Shown piece by piece: positions 9,305 through 16,586 of a stretch of 64,000 nt of DNA. Source of the DNA: Xanthomonas hortorum (GTDB lineage: Bacteria > Pseudomonadota > Gammaproteobacteria > Xanthomonadales > Xanthomonadaceae); the NCBI RefSeq assembly GCF_024339125.1, contig NZ_CP101417.1:4475001-4539000 (forward strand), read 5' to 3'. The notes under the pieces are model-generated. The model saw only the letters and a list, made by a program, of their open reading frames with translations, had not been told where the DNA came from and ran no database searches. Each line of letters opens with the position of its first letter. Position 1 is the first letter of the stretch. A program made the translations under genes and the position numbers.

Positions 9305-10684
9305 ATGGCTTCCGAAAACTTCGCCGCGTCCTTGCCTGCTGCCGATGCCGCCACGCTGGCTCGCATCGATGGCTGCGAATCCGTCGACCTGCTGCTGCCC
9401 GACACCAACGGCGTACTGCGTGGCAAACGTGTGACAGGCGAAGCACTGAGCAAGATCTATCGCGATGGCGTGTGCCTGCCGATGTCGCTGATCGCCACCG
9501 ACATCACCGGCAATACCGTGGAAGAGACCGGGCTGGGCTACGCCATCGGCGATGCCGACCGCATCTGCCGGCCGATCGCAGGCTCGCTGCGCCCGGTGCC
9601 GTGGGCACCGCAGCCGATGGCGCAGCTGCTGCTGGCGATGCACAACCCCGATGGCAGCGTGTTCGAGGTCGCACCACGCGCGGTGCTGCAGCGTGTGTTG
9701 CGTGGCTTTGCCGCGCTCGGCCTGACCCCGGTGATCGCGGTGGAACTGGAGTTCTATCTGTTCGACGCGGTGGCCGATGCGCAGGGGCGTCCGCAGACCC
9801 CGCGCGACCCGGTCACCGGCGTGCGCAGCGACAGCACCCAGGTCTATTCGCTGCAGGACCTGGACGACCAGCGCGACTTCACCGATGCGGTGACCACCGC
9901 CTGCCGGCAACAAGGCATCCCCGCCGATACGGCGGTGGCCGAATACGCGCCCGGGCAGTTCGAAATCAACCTGCAGCATCGCGCCGACGCGGTGGCCGCC
10001 TGCGACGAGGCACTGCTGCTCAAGCGCACCATCAAGGCGATCGCGCAGCAGCAGGGCAAGCTCGCCAGCTTCATGGCCAAGCCCTTCCCCGGCCAGGCCG
10101 GCAGCGGGCTGCATCTGCACGTGAGCGTGCTCGATGCCGACGGTCGCAACGTGTTTGCCAGTCATGCCGATGCGCCGGCAGACAGTCTGCGCCACGCCAT
10201 CGCCGGGCTGCAGCGGCATGCGGATGCCTCGCTGCTGGTGTTCGCACCGCACGCCAATAGTTATCGACGCTTCGTCAGCAATGCCTTCGTGCCCTTGGAT
10301 GCGAGCTGGGGCTTCAACAATCGCACCGTGGCGCTGCGCATCCCGCATAGCGATGCACGCAATACCCGGATCGAACACCGCATCGCCGGCGCGGACGCCA
10401 ACCCGTATCTGGCCGCCGCCGCGGTGCTCGCCGCCATGCTGGATGGCCTGCAGCACCCCTGCGAGCCGACTGCGCCAGTCACCGGCAATGCCTATGCGCA
10501 AGCGGTGTTCCAGCCGCGCACCTGGCAAGGCGCAGTCGATGCATTTGGCGCCAGCCCTTTCATCGGCGAGCAGTTGGGCAGCCAGTTCCAGCATGTGTTC
10601 GGCCAGCAGAAACAACGCGAATTGCTCGACTACCAGGCGCTGGTGCCGGATCTGGATTACGCCCGGTATCTGCGGACCGTTTGA
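9305..10684 (+). CDS. Glutamine-synthetase-family gamma-glutamylpolyamine synthetase, paralogue 2
   Basis: Second PuuA/GlnA-like ligase, 459 residues from ATG 9305, which has an AGGTGG site. The 43-residue upstream extension crosses the promoter region and is rejected. GS motifs are present: DLLLPDTNGVLRGKRV, VELEFYLFDAV, EYAPGQFEINL, GSGLHLHVSV, ANSYRRFVSNAFVPLDASWGFNNRTVALRIP and EHRIAGADANPYLAAA. It is clearly diverged from the minus-strand copy, so this is not a recent duplication. The stop overlaps the start of the downstream FAD oxidase gene (TGATG), showing that ligase and oxidase are coupled. It may use another polyamine (spermidine, cadaverine) or ethanolamine-like amine. Confidence 0.88.
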   Translation: MASENFAASLPAADAATLARIDGCESVDLLLPDTNGVLRGKRVTGEALSKIYRDGVCLPMSLIATDITGNTVEETGLGYAIGDADRICRPIAGSLRPVPWAPQPMAQLLLAMHNPDGSVFEVAPRAVLQRVLRGFAALGLTPVIAVELEFYLFDAVADAQGRPQTPRDPVTGVRSDSTQVYSLQDLDDQRDFTDAVTTACRQQGIPADTAVAEYAPGQFEINLQHRADAVAACDEALLLKRTIKAIAQQQGKLASFMAKPFPGQAGSGLHLHVSVLDADGRNVFASHADAPADSLRHAIAGLQRHADASLLVFAPHANSYRRFVSNAFVPLDASWGFNNRTVALRIPHSDARNTRIEHRIAGADANPYLAAAAVLAAMLDGLQHPCEPTAPVTGNAYAQAVFQPRTWQGAVDAFGASPFIGEQLGSQFQHVFGQQKQRELLDYQALVPDLDYARYLRTV

Positions 10685-12000
10685 TGAGCCGCACGGCCAC
10701 ATCACTGCCAGACACCGACACGCCGGGCAACGGCTATCCCGACAGTTGGTACGCGCGCAGCACGCCCGCCTTGCCGGAGCAGCCGCGCCTGCAAGGCGTT
10801 GAACGCGCCGATGTCTGCATTCTCGGCGCCGGCTACACCGGCCTCACTGCGGCCCTGGCCCTGGCCGAGGCCGGCTACAAGGTCATCGTGCTGGAAGCCA
10901 GGCGCATCGGCTGGGGCGCGTCCGGGCGCAACGGCGGCCAGGCCATCGTGGGCTACGGCTGCGAGCAGGAAACGCTGGAAGCACTGGTCGGCAATGCCGA
11001 TGCGCGGCTGTTGTTCGACTTCTCACGCGACGGCATGCGCCTGCTGCGCGCGCGCATCGAGCGTCATGCCATCGCCTGCGACTGGCGCGACGGTCACGCC
11101 CACGTGCCGCTGAAACCGCGCCAGGTGCAGGCCTTGCAGCACGGCATCGTGCGCATGGCCGAGCGCTACGACTACCCACTGGAATGGTGGGACCGCACCC
11201 GCACCCGGCAGGTACTGGACAGCCCGCTGTATCTGGGCGCGATGTTCGACCCGGCCAGCGGCCATCTGCATCCGCTGGCCTACGCGCTCGGGCTGGCGCG
11301 TGCGGCGCTGGAGGCCGGCGTGCGCATCTACGAAGGCTCGGCGGTGACCCGGCTGCAACACGGCGACCGCGTGCTGATGCACACCGCCCAGGGCAGCGTC
11401 AGCGCCGACTTCGGCGTGATTGCAGGAAACGCCTTGCTGCACGGCATTTCCGCATCGTTGGAGCGCCACATCATGCCGGTAGGCACCTATGTCGGCGCGA
11501 CGCCGCCGCTGGGCGAAGCGCGCGCACGCGCCTTGATCGCCAACGACATGGCCGTGGCCGATACCAATTGGGCGCTGGACTATTACCGGCTCAGCGCCGA
11601 CCACCGGCTGCTGTTCGGCGGCCGCGCCAGTTATTCCTCGCGCCCGCCGCCCGGCTTGAACCGTTTGATGACGCAGCGCATGCACACGGTGTTCCCGCAG
11701 TTGCGCGATGTGCCGCTGGAAACGCTGTGGGGCGGCTACGTGGACATCTCGCGCAACCGCGCCCCGCACTGGGGCCGGCTGGCGGCCAATGTGTATTTCG
11801 CGCAGGGTTTCTCCGGCCATGGCGTGGCAGCCACCGGCCTTGCCGGTCATGTCATCGCCGAGGCCATCACCGGTCAAAGCCAGCGTCTGGACGTGTTCGA
11901 GCGCATCCCGCATCTGCCCTTCCCTGGCGGACGGCGGCTGCGCACCCCGCTACTGGTGGCGGCGATGAGCTGGTACCGGCTACGCGATGCGCTGTGGTGA
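10684..12000 (+). CDS. puuB: FAD-dependent gamma-glutamylputrescine oxidoreductase (PuuB, DAO family)
   Basis: Flavin oxidase of 438 residues that oxidises gamma-glutamylputrescine to the aldehyde. The ATG at 10684 overlaps the stop of the upstream ligase by one base. The Rossmann dinucleotide motif ADVCILGAGYTGLTAALALAEAGY sits near residues 38-60, preceded by the family hallmark SWYARSTPALPEQPRLQG. GASGRNGGQAIVGYG and the C-terminal GFSGHGVAATGLAGHVIAEAI motif are typical DAO/PuuB elements. PuuC, the aldehyde dehydrogenase needed next, is not in the window. The gene is followed by a composite A/B hairpin repeat and no recognisable intrinsic terminator. Confidence 0.88.
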   Translation: MSRTATSLPDTDTPGNGYPDSWYARSTPALPEQPRLQGVERADVCILGAGYTGLTAALALAEAGYKVIVLEARRIGWGASGRNGGQAIVGYGCEQETLEALVGNADARLLFDFSRDGMRLLRARIERHAIACDWRDGHAHVPLKPRQVQALQHGIVRMAERYDYPLEWWDRTRTRQVLDSPLYLGAMFDPASGHLHPLAYALGLARAALEAGVRIYEGSAVTRLQHGDRVLMHTAQGSVSADFGVIAGNALLHGISASLERHIMPVGTYVGATPPLGEARARALIANDMAVADTNWALDYYRLSADHRLLFGGRASYSSRPPPGLNRLMTQRMHTVFPQLRDVPLETLWGGYVDISRNRAPHWGRLAANVYFAQGFSGHGVAATGLAGHVIAEAITGQSQRLDVFERIPHLPFPGGRRLRTPLLVAAMSWYRLRDALW

Positions 12001-12077
12001 TCTGCGCCCAAGAGCGGCTGACCAAACTACTTCACGTTGTTCGATTGCAGAGCTGCTGAGCTGCGACTTGGCTGCAG

Positions 12078-12185
12078 GGCCCTTGCCCGCCCACCATCGC
12101 AGGACACGCTGCAAGTACGTCCTTGTAAGCTCTTACGCGGCATCCATGCCGCGTAAGGTCCCGCGACGGTGGGCGGGCAAGGACC
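12078..12185 (-). repeat. Composite hairpin element, A-type copy A1
   Basis: 108-bp element. Outer 28-bp arms at 12078-12105 and 12158-12185 pair with three exceptions, each of which is G-U in a minus-strand transcript. The inner hairpin 12132-12157 has perfect 12-bp arms (CTTACGCGGCAT). The segment 12106-12131 between arm and hairpin is the conserved core shared with B elements; here it has several changes. Confidence 0.9.
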
Positions 12186-12321
12186 AGTCAAGATGATCGG
12201 TGTGCATGGTGCAAGCAATGCCTTACGTGGGTTGCTTAGATAACGGCACGCCTGATTCATCTTCTCAATGTAAGCCGAGCGATGGACAAGCTTTAAGAAA
12301 GCAACCGACAAACTCTCTGGT

Positions 12322-12424
12322 GCGGTGTCCTCACCGCTTGCGGGACCGTGTGGCGGCATGGATGCCGCCACCGAGCCTACATGGACGTACTTGCGGCGTG
12401 TCCCGCGAGCGGTGAGGGCACCGC
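12322..12424 (+). repeat. Composite hairpin element, B-type copy B1
   Basis: 103-bp element. Outer 25-bp arms 12322-12346 and 12400-12424 pair with two exceptions, both U-G on the plus strand. The inner hairpin 12350-12371 has 10-bp arms (GTGGCGGCAT). The core at about 12372-12399 is the reverse complement of the A-type core, so A1 and B1 point away from each other. Confidence 0.9.
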
Positions 12425-12623
12425 GCCCTTGACCCACGCAGCGTTTGATCTGGACCTCATCCGCCAAGATGCGGCCGACAAAAACCACTGCACTCACTGA
12501 CAGGCGCTCGCTCGCTAGGTCTTGTTAGCCGCTCTTAGTCTTCGCCACTTTGAGACGAAGCGCTCAAGTTTTGGCGAGCAGAGCCGCTAGCTGGTATGAC
12601 GGTTCGATCCGCACGGCTAACCG

Positions 12624-13922
12624 ATGTCCCCAGGCACCTTACATCGCAATAGTGAAAGCGCAGTCTTGCCGCAACGCGTGTTGCTGGTGGAAAACTCGCG
12701 CACGTTCACCAGCATGCTGCGCGAAGCCATTGAGCAACGTGTGGAACTGCCCGTGACGGTTGTCTCGACCCTGGCCGAAGCGGCACGCGTACTCGACGAA
12801 GAAGATGGTTGGTTCCTGGTCCTGACCGGGCTGGTGCTGGTGGATGGCGACCGCGACAAGGTCGTGGAGTTTTTCCTTTCGCGCAAACTGCCCACCGTGG
12901 TGGTCAGCGGCGTCTACGACGAGGATCTGCGCCAGCGCGTGCTGCAGCAGCAGATCATCGATTACGTGCTCAAAAATGCGCCAGGTGCGATCGAGTATCT
13001 GGCCTGGCTGGTGCAGCGCCTGGAGCGCAATCGGCGTATCGCCGCATTGGTGGTGGACGACTCCTTGTCTGCGCGTACCTATGCCGGCGCATTGCTGTCG
13101 ATGTATGGTTATCGCGTGGTGCTCGCTGCCGATGGTGCCTCTGGCTTGCAGGCGATCGAGCGCGATCCCGGCATTCGCCTGACCATCGTCGATCAGGAAA
13201 TGCCCGGCATGGAAGGCGTGGAATTCACCCGCCGGCTGCGTGCGATCCGCTCACGCGACAAGGTTGCCGTGATCGGCATTTCCGGCAACAGCGATTCGTC
13301 GCTGATCCCGCGTTTTCTCAAGAACGGTGCCAACGATTTCCTGCGCAAACCCTTCTCACGCGAAGAATTCTTCTGCCGCGTGTCGCAGAACGTGGACCAG
13401 CTGGAACTGATCGGCACGCTGCAGGACCTGGCCACCCGCGACTTCCTCACCGGCCTGCCCAATCGGCGCTATTTTCTGGAACAGAGCCAGCGGGTGATCC
13501 CCACCTTGCTGTCGCAGGATCAGACGGTGACTGCGGCCATGGTGGATATCGACCACTTCAAACATATCAACGACACCTGGGGCCACGAAGCCGGGGACCA
13601 GGCATTGCGTGCGGTGGCCGCCTCGGTCTCCGGGCATGCGCGGCCGCAGGATCTGGTAGCGCGCTTCGGCGGCGAAGAATTCTGCCTGCTGGTACCGGGG
13701 CTGGATGTCGCCAACGCCAGCGACTATTTCGAAACCTTGCGTGAGCGCATCAGTGCCTTGCGCGTGCGCGTGGGCGACGAAACGCTGAGCATGACGGTCA
13801 GCATCGGCGTGTGCATCGCCAGCGAAGGCGACCAGTCGCTGCATCATCTGTTGAACGAGGCGGACAAGCACCTGTATCTGGCCAAGGCCGGCGGTCGCAA
13901 TCAGGTTCGTCTGGCAGTCTGA
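12624..13922 (+). CDS. Response regulator with two receiver domains and a GGDEF diguanylate cyclase
   Basis: Cytosolic c-di-GMP synthase of 432 residues. Residues about 17-130 form a receiver-like domain (RVLLVENSRTFTSMLREAI) whose expected phospho-Asp strand reads FLVLTGLVLV, so it looks degenerate. Residues about 135-260 form a full receiver (ALVVDDSLSARTYAGALL, phospho-acceptor Asp190 in IVDQEMPGMEG, Lys in FLRKPFS). The GGDEF domain follows, with active motif GGEEF at 349-353 and the inhibitory site RPQD at 340-343, exactly five residues before it, so product inhibition is expected. The architecture resembles PleD. No partner kinase is adjacent. The start ATG has no strong ribosome site but fits the domain boundary. 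Confidence 0.92.
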   Translation: MSPGTLHRNSESAVLPQRVLLVENSRTFTSMLREAIEQRVELPVTVVSTLAEAARVLDEEDGWFLVLTGLVLVDGDRDKVVEFFLSRKLPTVVVSGVYDEDLRQRVLQQQIIDYVLKNAPGAIEYLAWLVQRLERNRRIAALVVDDSLSARTYAGALLSMYGYRVVLAADGASGLQAIERDPGIRLTIVDQEMPGMEGVEFTRRLRAIRSRDKVAVIGISGNSDSSLIPRFLKNGANDFLRKPFSREEFFCRVSQNVDQLELIGTLQDLATRDFLTGLPNRRYFLEQSQRVIPTLLSQDQTVTAAMVDIDHFKHINDTWGHEAGDQALRAVAASVSGHARPQDLVARFGGEEFCLLVPGLDVANASDYFETLRERISALRVRVGDETLSMTVSIGVCIASEGDQSLHHLLNEADKHLYLAKAGGRNQVRLAV

Positions 13923-13988
13923 TCGAGGCCGGCTGAGCTGCTCAGCAAGCGCCTGCCGGCGCATGCAATCAAGCATGAGATAGCGCTT

Positions 13989-14012
13989 CATCGCGCGTCA
14001 GCGCGCTCCTAC
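13989..14012. repeat. Half REP palindrome overlapping a stop codon
   Basis: Sequence CATCGCGCG...GCGCGCTCCTAC is one end of the GTAG-type REP family seen in full at 24219-24410. Its terminal GTAG, on the minus strand, supplies the TAG stop of the transporter gene that ends at 14009. Confidence 0.8.
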
Positions 14013-15316
14013 ACGAACGGATGCGCTTCGCTGGAGCGGCGCCGCATCGCACGCGCCGCGATCAACGCCAACAGACTCAACACCGCAGCGCCCCCAAGAT
14101 ACTGCCCGACCGCCTGCACGCCATAACGTGCGGCCAGTTGCGTGGCCACATACGGCGCCGGCGCCGCACCCAGAATGCTGGCCAGATTGAACGACAACGA
14201 GGCGCCGGTGTAACGCACCTCGGTGGGATACAACTCGGCCAGCAGCGTGCCGCAGGGGCCGTAGGTCAATCCCATGAAGAAGAAGCCCAACCCCAGGAAG
14301 ATCAACACCTGCAACGGATGATTGGCCTGAAACAGCGGCGCAAATGCCAGCCCGAACACGATGATCGCAATGCTGGCCAGCATCATCGCCAACGGTGCAC
14401 CATGGCGATCACCAAACTTGGCCGAAAGCGGAATGCCGATCGCGAAAAAGACGATACCGGCCATCTGCAGCAGCAGAAACTGCTCCTTGTCGTAGCCCAG
14501 CGTCTTGGTGCCGTAACCCAGCGCGAACACCGTCATCAGATAGAACAGCACAAAGGTGGCGAACGCACCCAGCGTGCCGATGATCAAGGCCGGCCAGTGC
14601 TGGGTGATCACCGTGCCCAATGGCAGGCGTACGCGTGTTTTGTGGTCCAGGGTCTTCTGGAAATCGGGTGTCTCGGTGATGCTCAGGCGCACCCACAAGC
14701 CGGTCAGCACCAGCAATGCACTGGCCAGAAACGGCACCCGCCAGCCCCACTGCATGAACTGCGCATCGTCGAGCACTGCGCCCATGCCCAGGAAGGTGCC
14801 AGTGGACAATAGAAAGCCCAGCGGCGCGCCCAGCTGCGGAAACATGCCGTACCACACGCGTTTACCCGGCGGCGCGTTTTCGGTGGCAAGCAACACTGCC
14901 CCGCCCCATTCGCCGCCCAGACCCAGGCCCTGTCCGAAGCGGCACAACGCCAGCAGCGCGGGCGCAAACACGCCGATCTGCGCGTAGCTGGGCAGCAAGC
15001 CGATCGCCACCGTGGACAAGCCCATCGTCAGCAGCGCCGCCACCAACGTGGCCTTGCGCCCGACCCGATCGCCGAAGTGGCCGAACACGGCCGAGCCCAC
15101 CGGCCGCGCGACAAAGGCGACGGCAAATGTCGCAAGCGACTGCAGCATCGCGGCGCTGCCATCGCCGGCAGGAAAGAACAAGGTGGGGAACACCAGCACC
15201 GCGGCAGTGGCGTAAATATAGAAATCGAAGAACTCGATGGTGGTGCCGATCAAACTGGCGAACAGCACGCGCGCAGGCGAATTGATGGGCGAAGCAAGCG
15301 GCGCGGCAGCAGTCAT
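14009..15316 (-). CDS. MFS transporter, metabolite:H+ symporter (MHS) family
   Basis: Twelve-segment inner-membrane symporter, 435 residues from ATG 15316 (MTAAAPLASP); the upstream ATG at 15337 would add 7 residues. The opening ASLIGTTIEFFDFYIYATAAVLVFPTLFFP and the AVFGHFGDRVGRKATL loop are signature MHS features, as in ShiA, KgtP and ProP. GLGLGGEWGGAVLLATENAP between segments 4 and 5 is also diagnostic. Substrates in the family are organic acids, shikimate and osmolytes; nothing here narrows this. The gene is transcribed away from the repeat-rich region 15317-16307, which must contain its promoter. The last codon and stop fall within a REP half-site. Confidence 0.9.
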   Translation of the reverse strand: MTAAAPLASPINSPARVLFASLIGTTIEFFDFYIYATAAVLVFPTLFFPAGDGSAAMLQSLATFAVAFVARPVGSAVFGHFGDRVGRKATLVAALLTMGLSTVAIGLLPSYAQIGVFAPALLALCRFGQGLGLGGEWGGAVLLATENAPPGKRVWYGMFPQLGAPLGFLLSTGTFLGMGAVLDDAQFMQWGWRVPFLASALLVLTGLWVRLSITETPDFQKTLDHKTRVRLPLGTVITQHWPALIIGTLGAFATFVLFYLMTVFALGYGTKTLGYDKEQFLLLQMAGIVFFAIGIPLSAKFGDRHGAPLAMMLASIAIIVFGLAFAPLFQANHPLQVLIFLGLGFFFMGLTYGPCGTLLAELYPTEVRYTGASLSFNLASILGAAPAPYVATQLAARYGVQAVGQYLGGAAVLSLLALIAARAMRRRSSEAHPFV

Positions 15317-15471
15317 CGTTGATCGGCATCCAGACAAGACAAGATGGCCGATTCTGGCAGATTGCAGCAGCAGTTTGCGCGGACCAACCGGCCTGGGAAA
15401 AGTTACAGGCGTGACCGTCCTCTTTGTGGCAGCAGGGCTGTGAGATCTCGGTTGAAGCGGTGAAGGAGTGC

Positions 15472-15722
15472 GGATAGATCACTTGTAGAGCGGATGATCT
15501 TCGGCTTGGCTGCAGAGCCCTTGCCCGCCCACCATCGCGGGACACGCTGCAAGTAAGGGAGCGTTTGAACAATGCGGATAGATCGCTTGTAGAGCCGACG
15601 ATCTTCGGCTTGGCTGCAGGGCCCTTGCCCGCCCAGCATCGTGGGACACACGGAAAGTTAGGAGCGTTTGGACGATGCAGATAGATCGCTTGTAGAGCCG
15701 ATGATCTTTGGCCTGGCTGCAG
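15472..15722. repeat. Direct repeat array of truncated A-element left ends
   Basis: Two truncated copies precede complete copy A2. Each begins GGATAGATC (15472, 15576; a third, AGATAGATC, leads into A2 at about 15680), so the period is 104 bases. Each runs through CTTGTAGAGC, a GCTGCAG site and the left outer arm (GCCCTTGCCCGCCCA), then breaks off shortly after the GGGACACG core. The joint sequence GGAGCGTTTG...AATG/GATGC is itself shared by both truncated copies. Confidence 0.85.
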
Positions 15723-15830
15723 GGTCCTTGCCCGCCCACCGTCGCGGGACACGCCGCAAGTACGTCCATGTAGGCTCTTACGCGGCATCCATGCCGCGTA
15801 AGGTCCCGCGACGGTGGGCGGGCAAGGACC
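15723..15830 (-). repeat. Composite hairpin element, A-type copy A2
   Basis: 108 bp with perfectly complementary 28-bp outer arms (15723-15750 and 15803-15830) and the perfect inner hairpin with CTTACGCGGCAT arms. This is the best-preserved A copy and the reference for comparing the others. Confidence 0.92.
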
Positions 15831-15886
15831 AGTCGAGATGGTCGGTAGGCATGGCTTTCGACAGAGCAACCAGCAACCTATCTGGT

Positions 15887-15989
15887 GCGGTGTCCTCACC
15901 GATTGCGGGACCGTGTGGCGGCATGGATGCCGCCACCGAGCCTACATGGACGTACTTGCGGCGTGTCCCGCGAGCGGTGAGGGCACCGC
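15887..15989 (+). repeat. Composite hairpin element, B-type copy B2
   Basis: 103 bp. Outer arms 15887-15911 and 15965-15989 pair with two U-G wobbles and one A-G mismatch on the plus strand. The inner hairpin GTGGCGGCAT/ATGCCGCCAC is intact. It is separated from A2 by 56 bp, so the complete composite unit is 267 bp. Confidence 0.9.
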
Positions 15990-16128
15990 GCTCTCGACTA
16001 ACCAGGCTTTTGACGTAAGCATTTGACTGCATCGAACGACGAGACGACTCGAAATCTCGGTCGTCTTGAAGTATTTGCCCTTGCGGATAGATCAGTTCTA
16101 GAGCCGATGATCTTCAGCTTTGCTGCAG

Positions 16129-16236
16129 GGCCCTCGCCCGCCCACCGTCGCGGGACACGCCGCAAGTACGTCCGTGTAGGCTCTTACGCGGCATCCATGC
16201 CGCGTAAGGTCCCGCGACGGTGGGCGGGCAAGGGCC
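16129..16236 (-). repeat. Composite hairpin element, solitary A-type copy A3
   Basis: 108 bp. Outer arms 16129-16156 and 16209-16236 pair with one exception, a G-U on the minus strand. Compared with A2 the outermost pairs change from GGTCC/GGACC to GGCCC/GGGCC, a compensatory change. No B element follows; after the usual AGTCGAGATGGTCGG spacer start the sequence runs into the 3' end of the next gene. Confidence 0.9.
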
Positions 16237-16307
16237 AGTCGAGATGGTCGGTGTGCATGTTGAGAAAGTCGGTGTGCATGGTTGCATGCAAACAACCAGC
16301 AACTTTC

Positions 16308-16586
16308 TTAGTCAACGTGTGGCGCTTGCGCCGTTTCGCGCTGCGCATGCGCTGCCAACCCGGCAGGCGTCAGCAGCGCGAATTGCCGCTCGCCGCGGTC
16401 TTCCACCTGGATCCAACCCGGACCAGGTTGGCCATCAAGACTGGCGCTGCCCAGCCAGGCCAATGTGCGCAGCAGCACGCTCATGCGCACACCCAATTGC
16501 TTGCACAACCGCGCCAGCGACACGCCATCGGGTGCGTCGGCCAGCGCTGTGAGCAGCTGCGCGGTGAGCTGTGGATCAGCGGACAA
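16308..16586 (-). CDS. Small winged-helix-like protein downstream of the molybdoenzyme gene
   Basis: 92-residue protein without a recognised name. Residues about 5-55 (LTAQLLTALADAPDGVSLARLCKQLGVRMSVLLRTLAWLG) look like a winged helix-turn-helix, followed by a beta-wing ending in FALLTPAGLAAH. The start is a TTG at 16586, 11 bases inside the 3' end of the formate-dehydrogenase-like gene, with GGGG just before it, so translation is coupled. It could be a local regulator or, given its small size and constant company, an accessory of the enzyme. Composition matches its neighbours. Confidence 0.7.
   Translation of the reverse strand: MSADPQLTAQLLTALADAPDGVSLARLCKQLGVRMSVLLRTLAWLGSASLDGQPGPGWIQVEDRGERQFALLTPAGLAAHAQRETAQAPHVD

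Larger units (their letters stand above)
12001..12623. other. Intergenic region, 623 bp, holding composite hairpin unit 1
   Basis: No gene is supported here. Open frames crossing it encode repeat-derived peptides that recur at the other repeat loci in either strand. The region carries the A and B hairpins described separately, an unusual 136-bp spacer between them, and the promoter of the downstream GGDEF gene, which was not resolved. Confidence 0.8.
15317..16307. other. Intergenic region, 991 bp, dominated by repeats
   Basis: No gene is supported. From left to right it holds the MHS transporter promoter region, a three-step direct repeat of A-element left flanks, a complete A2-B2 composite unit, and a solitary A element. 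Long open frames across it are produced by the palindromic repeats. Confidence 0.8.

Noticed and set aside
12027-12497. Minus-strand open frame of 156 codons, and similar frames at 14862-15899, 15479-15769, 39566-40006 and 50883-51164
   Set aside because: These are translations of the A/B hairpin elements. The same peptides (HGRTCGVSRDGG, RRKYVHVGSVAASMP) recur at every locus in whichever strand the repeat presents. They are not genes.
15472-16236. CRISPR array suggested by regularly spaced repeats
   Set aside because: The spacing is 104 bases with long, imperfect, hairpin-forming units; there are no short identical repeats with unique spacers and no cas genes.
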